A stretch of DNA of 64,000 nucleotides from Actinoplanes sp. KI2 (GTDB taxonomy: Bacteria; Actinomycetota; Actinomycetes; Mycobacteriales; Micromonosporaceae). Below are positions 56,914-64,000 of this stretch, piece after piece. The notes beneath the pieces are model-generated. The model was not told where the DNA came from, made no database searches, and was given only the letters and a program-made list of their open reading frames with translations. The number at the start of each line of letters is the position of its first letter. Position 1 is the stretch's first letter. The stretch covers positions 62,001 through 126,000 of the forward strand of contig NZ_JAOSZE010000033.1 of NCBI RefSeq assembly GCF_025630775.1, written 5' to 3'. Both the position numbers and the translations under genes were made by a program.

Positions 56914-57785
56914 CCCCGCACCTCGGTCCCCGGCTTGGTGAGCAGGCTGCGGATCACGACCGAGGCTCGGCGGCTGTTCGGGACCGTCGCGCGCCGGGCG
57001 AAGACGTCGTGGTCGGCCGCTTCCACCTCGTCGAGGATGCCGCCGTAGAGCAGGTAGGCGGTGCGCATGCAGGCCTGCGAGGCGGGCTCGAGCAGGGGGA
57101 TGCCGGGGGCGGCGTAGGCGTAATGGCGGCGCGCCCGGCCCACCTCGTACGCAATCAAGGGTTTGATCTTGGGGTTGCCCGGTCGGAGGTCGGCGCGCGT
57201 GAGGCCGAACCGGGTCAGGTCCTCGACCGGCAGGTAGACGCGACCGCGCTGGAGGTCCTCGGCGACGTCCCGGATGAAGTTGGTGAGCTGGAACGCGAAG
57301 CCGAGCTGCCGGGCGGGCTCGCGCGCGGCGATCCGATCGGAGGTGCCGAGGATGGGCAGCATCATGGTGCCGATCACGGCGGCCGACCCCTCCATGTACT
57401 CGAGGAGGTCGTCATAGGTCTCATATGACGTGATCGTGAGATCCATCGCCATGCTCCGCAGGAACGTCACGAAGTCGTCGACGTCCAGGTCGAACACGGC
57501 GATGGTGTGCAGGACTGCGGGCAGCAGCGGATCGTCCACCGGCTCGCCGCGCAGCCCGGCCACGAACCGGTCGGACCACTCGGCCAGCCGCGCGGCCCGC
57601 TGGTCGGGCGGCAGCGCCTCGGTGCGATCGACGATCTCGTCGGCGCAGCGGGTGAATCCGTAGAGCGCGTGCACATGACGACGCTTCCAGGCGGGTAACA
57701 AGCGGGTCGCCAGGTAGTAGGTGCGGCCGTGTTGCTTGTGCAGGGCGCGGCAGCGCGCATAGGCGCCGGCCAGGTCCGCTTCCAC
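56910..57785 (-). CDS. crtB: Phytoene synthase
   Basis: Joins two geranylgeranyl diphosphates into phytoene. 291 residues with both Mg-binding Asp motifs, DEIVDR (about 48-53) and DVAEDLQRGRVYLP (about 176-189), and the trans-isoprenyl signature YGFTRCADE and GFAFQLTNFIRDV. The start is GTG at 57785, with GAGGGG upstream. First gene of the minus-strand crtB-phr pair; its 5' end faces crtE across 65 bp that must hold both promoters. Confidence 0.93.
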   Translation of the reverse strand: MEADLAGAYARCRALHKQHGRTYYLATRLLPAWKRRHVHALYGFTRCADEIVDRTEALPPDQRAARLAEWSDRFVAGLRGEPVDDPLLPAVLHTIAVFDLDVDDFVTFLRSMAMDLTITSYETYDDLLEYMEGSAAVIGTMMLPILGTSDRIAAREPARQLGFAFQLTNFIRDVAEDLQRGRVYLPVEDLTRFGLTRADLRPGNPKIKPLIAYEVGRARRHYAYAAPGIPLLEPASQACMRTAYLLYGGILDEVEAADHDVFARRATVPNSRRASVVIRSLLTKPGTEVRG

Positions 57786-57800
57786 CGGGGACCCCTCTCA

Positions 57801-57822
57801 AATCGACGCACGAATCGACGCA
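57801..57822. promoter_or_regulatory. Direct repeats between crtB and crtE (candidate regulator site)
   Basis: AATCGACGCA occurs at 57801-57810 and again at 57813-57822, a 12-bp period. A second short repeat, GGTACGGTAC, lies at 57836-57846 region near a TAGGGT that could be a -10 box. Direct repeats of about one helical turn are the type of site bound by CarH/LitR-like regulators; assignment is inference. Confidence 0.45.
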
Positions 57823-57850
57823 ACCTCAAACCTAGGGTACGGTACGTCTC

Positions 57851-58885
57851 GTGGCCAACGACACCCTCGAGGGAAACCGGTGGCGACCGCTTCCCCGCCA
57901 GACCGGCCGCCCCACGCCGCTGCTCGACGCGATCGAGGGCACGCTGGCCGACTTCCTAACCGCGCAGATCGCCGTGCTCGACGCCACCGACCCGGCACTC
58001 GGCGGCCTCGCCCGCACCGCACGAGACCTGGTGCTGGCCGGCGGCAAGCGGCTGCGGCCGACCTTCGCCTACTGGGGGTGGCGCGCGGTCAGCGACGACC
58101 CGGTCGAGCCGGTCCTCCCGGCGCTCGCCGCGCTCGAGCTGATGCACACGTTCGCGCTGGTGCACGACGACGTGATGGACGAGTCGGCCACCCGGCGCGG
58201 CCGGCCCACCGCCCACCGGATCTTCGAGCGGCAGCACGGCGCCCGCTTCGGCACGTCGGCCGCGATCCTGGTCGGCGACCTCTGCCTGGTCTGGGCCGAC
58301 CAACTGCTCGCCCGCACGCCGATGCCGACCGCGACGCTGTTCGCGGTCCGCGCCCGGTACGACCGGATGCGGGTCGAGGCGGTCGCCGGGCAGTACCTGG
58401 ACGTCCTCGGCGAGAGCGACCCCGGGCAGTGGTCGGTCGACCGGGCGTTGCTGGTGGCCCGGCTCAAGACCGCCAGCTACACCGTGCAGCGGCCGCTGCA
58501 GTTCGGGCTCGCGCTGGCCGGGCCGGCATCACCCGCCCTGGACGACGCGTTCGAGCGCTACGGCGCCCTGGTCGGCGAGGCGTTCCAGCTGCGCGACGAC
58601 CTGCTCGGCGTCTTCGGCGACCCGGCCGTCACCGGCAAGCCGGCCGATGACGACCTGCGCAGCGGGAAGCCGACGACGCTGCTGCTGCTCGCTCGTTCGA
58701 AGAACGCCGATTGTCCGGCCGACGCCGAGGCCATCGCCGCGACCGGCGCCCCCTCGCAGGTCGAAGCGATGATCCAGGAGCGGGTGGCGGCCGCGACCGC
58801 GGTGCTGGCGGCCGCGCCGATCGCCACCGAGGCCCGCACGGCGCTGATCGAGCTGGCCGTCCGCGCCAGCCGGCGCCCGGCATGA
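57851..58885 (+). CDS. crtE: Polyprenyl (geranylgeranyl) diphosphate synthase
   Basis: Builds the C20 precursor for phytoene. 344 residues. First Asp-rich motif DDVMDESATRRGRPT (about 101-115) and second DDLLGVFGDPAVTGKP (about 246-261), with GGKRLRP near 65 and a Lys/Arg for substrate near DLRSGKPTTLL. GTG at 57851; little space for a ribosome site. The residue pattern before the first Asp motif (ELMHTFALVHDD) has aromatic Phe near the chain-length position; C20 product is inferred from the cluster. First gene of the operon crtE-crtI-idi-regulator. Confidence 0.92.
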   Translation: MANDTLEGNRWRPLPRQTGRPTPLLDAIEGTLADFLTAQIAVLDATDPALGGLARTARDLVLAGGKRLRPTFAYWGWRAVSDDPVEPVLPALAALELMHTFALVHDDVMDESATRRGRPTAHRIFERQHGARFGTSAAILVGDLCLVWADQLLARTPMPTATLFAVRARYDRMRVEAVAGQYLDVLGESDPGQWSVDRALLVARLKTASYTVQRPLQFGLALAGPASPALDDAFERYGALVGEAFQLRDDLLGVFGDPAVTGKPADDDLRSGKPTTLLLLARSKNADCPADAEAIAATGAPSQVEAMIQERVAAATAVLAAAPIATEARTALIELAVRASRRPA

Positions 58886-60366
58886 TGTCCACCATGCGAT
58901 TCGTGCCGGGACCCACCTCACGGGTCGTGATCGTCGGGGCCGGGCTCGGCGGGCTGGCCTGCGCGCTGCACCTGGCCGCGGCCGGCCGGCAGGTCGTCGT
59001 CGTCGAACGGGAGCCGATCCCCGGCGGGCGGGCCGGGCGGCTCGTCGACTCCGGCTTCGAGTTCGACACCGGGCCGACCGTGCTCACCATGCCGTCGCTG
59101 ATCGAGGAGCCGCTCGCGGCCGTCGGCGAGCGGCTGTCCGACTGGCTCGACCTGCAGCCGCTCGACCCGGCGTACCGGGCGTACTACCCCGACGGATCCA
59201 CACTGGACGTGCGCACCGACACCGTGCGGATGGCCGCCGAGATCGCCCGGGTCTGCGGACCCCGCGAGGCCGACGGCTACCTGCGCTTCGTCGACTTCGC
59301 CCGCAAGCTGTGGTTGCTCGAACGCGACCACTTCATCGGCCGCAACCTGGACACCCCGCTCGACCTGGTCAACCTCAACCTGCTCAAGCTGCTCGGCATG
59401 GGTGGCTTCCGCCGGCTGCACACCAAGATCGGCCAGTTCTTCCGGGACCCGCGCACCCAGCGGATCTTCTCGTTCCAGGCGATGTATGCCGGGCTCGCGC
59501 CGCACGACGCCCTCGCGATCTACGCGGTCATCGCGTACCTCGACTCGGTGGCCGGCGTCTTCTACCCCAAGGGCGGCATGCACGCGGTTCCGCGGGCGCT
59601 GGCCGGCGCGGCCGAGAAACACGGCGTCGAGTTCCGTTACGACACCACCGTCACCCGGGTCGAGATCAACGGCGGGCGGGCCACCGGGGTGATCACCGCG
59701 GACGGCTCCCGCATCCCGGCCGACGTGGTCGTGCTCAACCCCGATCTGCCGATCGCTCATCGCGATCTTGTGCCGTCGGCCTGGTCGCGCCGGCTGCGCT
59801 ACTCGCCCTCCTGCGTGGTGCTGCATGTGGGTTCGAGGCAGACGTACGGGAAGATCGCGCACCACAACATCCATTTCGGGGCGTCGTGGCGGCGCACGTT
59901 CGACGAGGTGATCCGGGACGGGTTGCTGATGAGCGACCCGTCGCTGCTGGTGACCAACCCGACCCCGAAGACGTACTACGTGCTCGCTCCCGTACCCAAC
60001 CTCGAGGCCGGCCCGATGAACTGGCGTGGCGACCTCGGCCGGCGGTACGCCGACTCGCTGGTGCGGACGCTCGAGCGGCGCGGCTACGTGGGCTTCGGCG
60101 ACGGCATCGAGGTGATGCGGATCGTCACCCCGGCCGACTGGGCCGACCAGGGGATGGCGGCCGGCACGCCGTTCGCGGCCGCGCACACGTTCCGGCAGAC
60201 CGGACCGTTCCGGCCGGCCAACCTGCATCCGGCGTACCCGAACGTGGTCTTCACCGGATCCGGCACCCAACCCGGCGTCGGCGTCCCGATGGTCCTGATC
60301 TCGGGAAAGCTGGCCGCCGCCCGCATCACCGCCTCCTCGACCTCCTCGACGGCGAAGTTCCTCTAG
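58882..60366 (+). CDS. crtI: Phytoene desaturase
   Basis: FAD-dependent enzyme that introduces double bases into phytoene to give neurosporene or lycopene. 494 residues. N-terminal dinucleotide fold VVIVGAGLGGLACALHLAAAG, EREPIPGGRAGRL, and FDTGPTVLTMP; the C-terminal end holds the family signature TGSGTQPGVGVPMVLISGKLAA. ATG at 58882 overlaps the crtE stop, with a second ATG one codon on. Number of desaturation steps cannot be read from sequence. An 11-bp gap separates it from idi. Confidence 0.94.
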   Translation: MMSTMRFVPGPTSRVVIVGAGLGGLACALHLAAAGRQVVVVEREPIPGGRAGRLVDSGFEFDTGPTVLTMPSLIEEPLAAVGERLSDWLDLQPLDPAYRAYYPDGSTLDVRTDTVRMAAEIARVCGPREADGYLRFVDFARKLWLLERDHFIGRNLDTPLDLVNLNLLKLLGMGGFRRLHTKIGQFFRDPRTQRIFSFQAMYAGLAPHDALAIYAVIAYLDSVAGVFYPKGGMHAVPRALAGAAEKHGVEFRYDTTVTRVEINGGRATGVITADGSRIPADVVVLNPDLPIAHRDLVPSAWSRRLRYSPSCVVLHVGSRQTYGKIAHHNIHFGASWRRTFDEVIRDGLLMSDPSLLVTNPTPKTYYVLAPVPNLEAGPMNWRGDLGRRYADSLVRTLERRGYVGFGDGIEVMRIVTPADWADQGMAAGTPFAAAHTFRQTGPFRPANLHPAYPNVVFTGSGTQPGVGVPMVLISGKLAAARITASSTSSTAKFL

Positions 60367-60376
60367 GAGCATCGAC

Positions 60377-61033
60377 ATGACGATCGCCCGCGAAGCCCAT
60401 CTCGTCGACCTCGTCGACCCGTCCGGCACCTCGATCGGGGAGGCGACGGTGGAAGCGGCGCACGTCGCGCCCGGGCGTCTGCACCGGGCGTTCTCGGTGT
60501 TCCTCCGTGACCCGGCCAGCGGCCAGGTGCTGCTGCAGCAGCGGGCGGCGGTCAAGACCCGGTTCCCGCTGCGGTGGGCTAACACCTGCTGCGGGCACCC
60601 GCTGCCGGGCGAGGACGTCCGGGTCGCCGCTCAGCGGCGGCTGGCGGAGGAGCTCGGCGTGACGGGGGTGCCGCTCACGCCCGTCGGGGTCTACACCTAT
60701 CGGGCCGAGGACCCGGCCACCGGGCGGGTCGAGCACGAGTACGACCACGTCCTGCTGGGCGACCTCCCGGCGCCCGACCGGTTTTCGCCCGACCGGTTTT
60801 CGCCTGACGTGTTTTCGCCTGACGCGTTTTCGCCCGACCGGTTTTCCCCTGACCGGTTTTCGCCTGACGTGTTTTCGCCTGACGCGGCCGAGGTGGCGGA
60901 CCTGCGCTGGGAGTACCCGGCCGCGCTGCTCGCGGGGTTGTCGATCGATCCCGCGCGGTACGCGCCGTGGCTCGCCGGGGTGACCGGCTGCCTGGTCGAG
61001 CACCTGGCTTTGGAGCAGCCGGGTGGGCGATGA
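60377..61033 (+). CDS. idi: Isopentenyl-diphosphate isomerase type I with repeat insert
   Basis: Nudix-fold enzyme interconverting IPP and DMAPP. 218 residues. Active-site features: LHRAFSVFL, the Cys of NTCCGHP (about 70-76) with metal-binding His, the Nudix-like AAQRRLAEELGV, Glu pair in EHEYDHVL, and WEYPA near the end. Between LLGDLPAP and EVADLRWEY sits a seven-unit DRFSP/DVFSP/DAFSP insert (residues 134-168) that other isomerases lack; the usual enzyme has a short Pro/Asn loop there. The catalytic residues are intact, so it is likely active. The 3' end overlaps the regulator gene by 11 bp. Confidence 0.92.
   Translation: MTIAREAHLVDLVDPSGTSIGEATVEAAHVAPGRLHRAFSVFLRDPASGQVLLQQRAAVKTRFPLRWANTCCGHPLPGEDVRVAAQRRLAEELGVTGVPLTPVGVYTYRAEDPATGRVEHEYDHVLLGDLPAPDRFSPDRFSPDVFSPDAFSPDRFSPDRFSPDVFSPDAAEVADLRWEYPAALLAGLSIDPARYAPWLAGVTGCLVEHLALEQPGGR
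60776..60880 (+). repeat. 15-bp minisatellite inside idi (7 units)
   Basis: Seven exact-length units in the order R-R-V-A-R-R-V (DRFSP, DRFSP, DVFSP, DAFSP, DRFSP, DRFSP, DVFSP), so a 60-bp four-unit block (60776-60835) is repeated once more (from 60836) before diverging at DA. All units keep the TTTTC core. Confidence 0.94.
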
Positions 61034-61910
61034 CGCGCTGAGCGCCGGAGCGGTGGCCCGTCGCCTCGGCGTGGCGGTCACGACGCTGCGCACCTGGCAT
61101 CAGCGGTACGGGCTGGGACCGAGCCATCATGTCCCCGGGCAGCATCGGCGGTACACGGCGCAGGACCTCAACCGGCTCGAGCTGATGCTCCGGCTCACCT
61201 CGCAGGGAGTGGCGCCGGCCGAGGCGGCCGCACGGGCCCTCTCCTCCGTTTCCGCGGGCCTCTTGGCGGCTCCGGACCGTGTCGGTGGCGGCCAGGTCAT
61301 CCCCCTCGGGCCGGTGGCGCCGGCGGCGCGCGGTCTGGGACGGGCGGCGATGCGGCTCGACGCTCCGGTGATGCGGGCCATCTTCGAGGGCGAGGTCGCC
61401 GAGCGCGGAGTGATCGCGGCGTGGGATGAGGTCGCCGTGCCGGTGCTGACCGGGATCGGCGAGCGGCACCAGGCCACGCAGCGGTTCGTCGAGGTCGAGC
61501 ACCTGATCTCGCGGTGCGTCAGCGAGGTACTCGGGGCGGTACCCCGGCCGGCGTCGTCCCCGCGGGTGCTGCTGGCCGCCGCCGACGAGGAGCAGCACAC
61601 CCTGCCACTGGAGGCGCTGGCCGCGGCGCTCGCCGAGGCCGGGGTGGCGTCCCGGCAACTCGGCGCCCGGGTGCCACCGCAGGCCCTGGACGACGCGGTG
61701 ACCCGCACCGGGCCCGCGGTCGTGGTGCTGTGGTCGCACACGGCCGGCACCGGGGACATCGACCAGCTCGCCCGCGTACGCGAGCACCCGCACCCGCCCC
61801 TGCTACTGGCCGCCGGCGGACGCGGATGGCCCGCCACCCTGCCCGCCGGGGTGGCCCAGCTCACCGCGCTCGGCCCGGCCGTTTCGCTGGTCCAAGCCGC
61901 GGTGGCGTGA
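61023..61910 (+). CDS. MerR-family regulator with degenerate B12-binding domain (LitR/CarH-like)
   Basis: 295 residues. MerR HTH at about 5-70 (SAGAVARRLGVAVTTLRTWHQRYGL). Residues about 105-170 match the four-helix B12-capping domain and 178-295 a Rossmann B12-binding domain (RVLLAAADEEQHTLPLEALAAALAEAGV). In CarH/LitR photoreceptors the motifs are Wx9EH and ExHxxG. Here E159-H160 is kept but the Trp position is His149, and the second motif is E-Q-H192-T-L-P with Pro for the last Gly. So the fold is kept, while light sensing through adenosylcobalamin is uncertain. Last gene of the crt operon; GTG 61023 has GGAG 7 nt upstream. Probably represses the divergent crt promoters. Confidence 0.85.
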   Translation: MGDDALSAGAVARRLGVAVTTLRTWHQRYGLGPSHHVPGQHRRYTAQDLNRLELMLRLTSQGVAPAEAAARALSSVSAGLLAAPDRVGGGQVIPLGPVAPAARGLGRAAMRLDAPVMRAIFEGEVAERGVIAAWDEVAVPVLTGIGERHQATQRFVEVEHLISRCVSEVLGAVPRPASSPRVLLAAADEEQHTLPLEALAAALAEAGVASRQLGARVPPQALDDAVTRTGPAVVVLWSHTAGTGDIDQLARVREHPHPPLLLAAGGRGWPATLPAGVAQLTALGPAVSLVQAAVA

Positions 61911-61945
61911 CGTTTCCGCAGATCAGAAGCTATCTGGATACCGGT

Positions 61946-61975
61946 TTGGAGACCGGGCGGTCGATCACGTATGCT
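61946..61975 (+). promoter_or_regulatory. Promoter of the tRNA cluster
   Basis: TTGGAG (61946-61951), 18 bp, TATGCT (61970-61975). The start would be near 61982, about 67 nt before tRNA-Glu. No other promoter-like pair is seen before the tRNAs. Confidence 0.55.
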
Positions 61976-62048
61976 TTCCAAGCCTCAAGCGGGGCCCGGT
62001 TGGGGTCTACGCCGCGAAGTGTTGCCAACGTGCGATACTGGCGGAGTT

Positions 62049-62121
62049 GCCCTCATCGTCTAGTGGCCCAGGACGCCGCCCTTTCAAGGCGGTAGCACGG
62101 GTTCGAATCCCGTTGGGGGCA
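62049..62121 (+). tRNA. tRNA-Glu (anticodon TTC)
   Basis: Full cloverleaf, 73 nt. Acceptor arms GCCCTCA and TGGGGGC (one G-U), anticodon loop CTTTCAA in a CCGCC/GGCGG stem, TpsiC loop GTTCGAATC, discriminator A. No encoded CCA. Confidence 0.96.
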
Positions 62122-62183
62122 CTGGTAAGTTGGCAGCAGATGTTGCCGATAAGCCAGAACGGTAAGGCATAGTTGCATAGCAA

Positions 62184-62257
62184 GGTCCTGTGGAGCAGTT
62201 GGAGTGCTCGCCGCCCTGTCAAGGCGGAGGTCGCGGGTTCAAGTCCCGTCAGGACCG
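62184..62257 (+). tRNA. tRNA-Asp (anticodon GTC)
   Basis: Full cloverleaf, 74 nt. Acceptor arms GGTCCTG and CAGGACC, anticodon loop CTGTCAA in a CCGCC/GGCGG stem, TpsiC loop GTTCAAGTC, discriminator G. Its anticodon stem and neighbours are nearly identical to those of the tRNA-Glu 62 bp upstream. Confidence 0.96.
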
Positions 62258-62270
62258 CAAGTAACACCAA

Positions 62271-62344
62271 GGCCAGGTAGCTCAGTTGGTACGAGCGTCC
62301 GACTGAAAATCGGAAGGTCGGCGGTTCGACCCCGCCCCTGGCCA
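62271..62344 (+). tRNA. tRNA-Phe (anticodon GAA)
   Basis: Full cloverleaf, 74 nt. Acceptor arms GGCCAGG and CCTGGCC, D arm GCTC...GAGC, anticodon loop CTGAAAA, TpsiC loop GTTCGACCC, discriminator A. Only 13 nt after tRNA-Asp, so surely co-transcribed. Confidence 0.96.
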
Positions 62345-62353
62345 CGAGTCTGG

Positions 62354-62403
62354 GGCTGGATGGTGCTCACGGAAAGCGTGAGCCGGCCAGCCTCGTTTCT
62401 TTT
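62354..62403 (+). terminator. Terminator of the tRNA cluster
   Basis: A two-part stem: outer GGCTGG (62354-62359) with CCAGCC (62387-62392), inner GCTCACG (62365-62371) with CGTGAGC (62377-62383), loop GAAAG, then TCGTTTCTTTT. A second short perfect hairpin follows at 62404-62420. Confidence 0.8.
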
Positions 62404-62523
62404 GCGCGACTTCGTCGCGCGGGCGGGGGCTTCGCCACCCGCACCCCCACTGCCGCGAGCTAACTGACCGTCGATGGTTGCGGTCGCACCTTCGCTTCGC
62501 TTCGCATCGTGTCGTGTCGGCGG

Positions 62524-62925
62524 TTAGGGATGCTCGGCTACTAGCTCGACCTCGAAGCCGGCGGGGTCTTCCAGGTAGGCGGCGTATGTGTCCGGGCCGC
62601 CGGCGTGTGGGTGCCGGTCGGCGAACATCAGTGTCCAGCCATGCTGAGCGGCGTCGGTCACCAGCGCGTCCAGTTCATCGCGGGTGCCGGCCCACAGGGC
62701 TACATGATTGAGTCCGCTGCGTAGCCGATCGTGGCGGCCACGTGTGTGGGCCGGGCCGGATTCCAGCACGATGTAGGCGTCGCCGTTGATCCAGCTGCGG
62801 CCGGTCTTCCACGTGCTGTCGACGGTGTAGCCGAGCCGGTGCAGGAGCCACGGCCAGGGGCCCTCGTCGCAGGTAGCGTCGTCCATCCAGAGTTCCAGAT
62901 GGTGTAGGCGTCCGCGTCGGTTCAT
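62524..62925 (-). CDS. VOC (glyoxalase/bleomycin-resistance) family protein
   Basis: 133 residues, two beta-alpha-beta-beta-beta units of the vicinal-oxygen-chelate fold. Metal-site candidates are His9/His-pair in RLHHLELWMDD, a His in LNHVALWAG (about 74), and Glu in the final strand FEVELVAEHP. The DPAGFEVELV ending is typical of glyoxalase-like VOC proteins. Substrate unknown. ATG at 62925 with GAGGG just upstream. The gene follows the tRNA cluster in convergent orientation. Confidence 0.88.
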   Translation of the reverse strand: MNRRGRLHHLELWMDDATCDEGPWPWLLHRLGYTVDSTWKTGRSWINGDAYIVLESGPAHTRGRHDRLRSGLNHVALWAGTRDELDALVTDAAQHGWTLMFADRHPHAGGPDTYAAYLEDPAGFEVELVAEHP

Positions 62926-63044
62926 TCCGCCCTCGCTGTCGGTCGACCGTTCGCAGAATAGATGCGGACCGATCGCCTCGCTTCGGTCGGCGGGAGAGTC
63001 GGTCGGCGGTGAGCTACTTGACCGGCGGGGAGTTTCTCGATCGG

Positions 63045-63103
63045 CGGCGGAGTTGAGGCTACGGACACCAGCCCTGGTCCGCTGTTGCTCCTCAACTCCG
63101 CCG
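63045..63103. repeat. 14-bp inverted repeat between VOC and beta-lactamase-type genes
   Basis: Perfect arms at 63045-63058 and 63090-63103 with a 31-bp spacer. The surrounding bases (about 63000-63050) also contain several short GTCGGCGG-like repeats. No gene in this 227-bp interval. Confidence 0.75.
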
Positions 63104-63152
63104 GCGATCCTTACTCCCGCGACGAGGAGAATCGGCTGCCGGGCGGGCGTGG

Positions 63153-64000
63153 TTAAGGACTTTTGCGGTCCACGGCCCGGTGCAGAGCCTCTTCGATGCG
63201 CTCTACGGCGGTGAAGTCGCCCAGGCGGCGGGTCACGTACGCGATGACGGTGTCCCGGGCCGGGTCGACCCAGCCGAGGTTGCCGCCGAGGCCGCCGTGA
63301 CCCCAGGTGCCGTCCTGGTCTAATTGGACTCCCAGGCCCCAGGTGACGGTCTGTTCGATGAACAGATCCGGGCCGGTGTACTGCGGGATCGCCAGGCTCG
63401 GCAGCCGGCCGTCCACCACTGCCGCGTAAAAGCCGGCGATCGCACGTGAGGTGGCGTGGATGTTGGTCGAGGGGATGGCCGACTGGCGCCACAGAGGGCT
63501 GTTGACCACGGCCAGGTCGCGGGCACCTGGGGGGTTCGAAACCGCCCTTGCGTGTACGGAGCCAGGAGTGCCCAGGACTTTGGCGGGCCAGTCGGGGGTC
63601 TCGAACTCGAGCTCGGCGCACCTGGCCAGATCATGGCTGGGCAGGGCGAAGGCCAGGTCGAGGCCGAGCGGGCCGGCGATTTCGTCGGCCACGAACCGGG
63701 CCGGGGCACGGCCGTCCACTCGGCGGATCAGTTCGCCCAGCAGGTGGCCGTAGGTCAGGGCGTGCTCGGCGGCGACGGTGTTGGGCTGCCACTCCGGCTG
63801 AGCCGCGGCCAGGTCGGCACAGAGCTGATCCCAGTCGGACCAGGCCTCGGCGGGTCGGGGAACGGGAAACGCCGGCAGGGCCGCCAGGTGCGACAGCAGA
63901 TCGCGTACGGATGCATCGGTCTGGAATTCCGGCCAGTAAGCGGCGGTCGGAGCCGTCAGGTCGATCAGGCCACGCCGCACCAGGAGCAGGACGGCTGCGG
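63153..64000 (-). CDS. Serine hydrolase of the beta-lactamase family, N-terminal part outside window
   Basis: C-terminal about 282 residues of a class C beta-lactamase/esterase-like protein; the open frame runs through the window edge (AAVLLLVRRGLIDL at the edge), so the N-terminal part with the SxxK nucleophile is missing. Visible parts: RGLIDLTAPTAAYWPEF, the LTYGHLLGELIRR region where the second catalytic motif (Tyr) lies, and the KTG-equivalent WGHGGLGGNLGWVDP near the end. In this family the His-Gly-Gly replaces the KTG of true beta-lactamases, which suggests an esterase or peptidase rather than antibiotic resistance. A GTG at 63980 would be an internal codon. Confidence 0.88.
   Translation of the reverse strand, partial: AAVLLLVRRGLIDLTAPTAAYWPEFQTDASVRDLLSHLAALPAFPVPRPAEAWSDWDQLCADLAAAQPEWQPNTVAAEHALTYGHLLGELIRRVDGRAPARFVADEIAGPLGLDLAFALPSHDLARCAELEFETPDWPAKVLGTPGSVHARAVSNPPGARDLAVVNSPLWRQSAIPSTNIHATSRAIAGFYAAVVDGRLPSLAIPQYTGPDLFIEQTVTWGLGVQLDQDGTWGHGGLGGNLGWVDPARDTVIAYVTRRLGDFTAVERIEEALHRAVDRKSP

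Noticed and set aside
62007..62345. 112-codon open frame on the minus strand across the three tRNAs
   Set aside because: It is wholly antisense to three tRNA genes; its peptide (pieces such as GVEPPTF and GIRTRA) is a known gene-caller artefact from tRNA complements.
63153..64000. Antibiotic-resistance beta-lactamase
   Set aside because: The His-Gly-Gly in place of KTG and the general family pattern point to an esterase/peptidase-like serine hydrolase, and the nucleophile motif is outside the window.

Overview
The window is high-GC actinobacterial chromosome. BldC, a DUF3073 protein, HspR, split purS/purQ/purL genes, many GTG starts and strongly GC-ending codons all point to Actinomycetota. 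The gene content and order look most like Micromonosporaceae (Actinoplanes-like); that family assignment is inference. No prophage, integrase, transposase or CRISPR array was seen, so this reads as core chromosome with small accessory islands.

Layout. 1-7.6 kb: the end of dnaJ, hspR, a KhtT/KhtU-type cation/proton antiporter pair, a sugar-efflux MFS protein and clpB, which has a clear HspR operator (HAIR) over its promoter. 8-11.4 kb: two related membrane proteins with Pro-rich repeat tails. 12-18.5 kb: ArsR regulator, class II aldolase, DedA protein and a Pnkp-Hen1 RNA-repair operon. 18.6-28.5 kb: fbaA, a LOG-family protein, DUF3151, a MinD-like ATPase with long Pro repeats, a degenerate lipid-kinase-like protein, purA and purD. 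28.6-34.4 kb: two-component system, SCP2 protein, and a leaderless ArsR-MFS-purB operon. 34.9-43.9 kb: purS-purQ-purL, a large membrane protein with a QYGGG tail, a sterol-carrier-like protein, purF and purM. Seven genes of the purine pathway or IMP-to-AMP branch (purA, purD, purB, purSQL, purF, purM) therefore lie within about 19 kb.

44.0-46.3 kb holds the most interesting locus: a radical SAM/SPASM enzyme overlapping a 76-residue precursor whose C-terminus is two pairs of aromatic-x-(Asn/His) triplets. This is a triceptide (three-residue cyclophane) RiPP locus, followed by about 0.7 kb of tandem and inverted repeats with no credible gene. 46.3-55.6 kb: DUF3073, valine/leucine-type dehydrogenase, bldC, methyltransferase plus RNA 2'-phosphotransferase, a PrsW-like protease with an anchored partner, a tiny DxDGDG-repeat protein, a thioesterase and a HAD hydrolase.

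55.6-61.9 kb is a carotenoid/light-response cluster: crtB-phr on one strand diverging from crtE-crtI-idi and a MerR/B12-type regulator. It should make lycopene-type carotenoids, with photolyase co-expressed. Its regulator has altered residues at the usual cobalamin-binding motifs, and idi carries an in-frame minisatellite. 62.0-62.4 kb has tRNA-Glu, tRNA-Asp and tRNA-Phe. The window ends in a VOC protein and a beta-lactamase-family hydrolase cut by the edge.

A recurring oddity is that three unrelated tandem arrays (after the LOG gene, purB and the RiPP precursor) each begin at or abut a stop codon. All calls come from reading the sequence; no database search was run.
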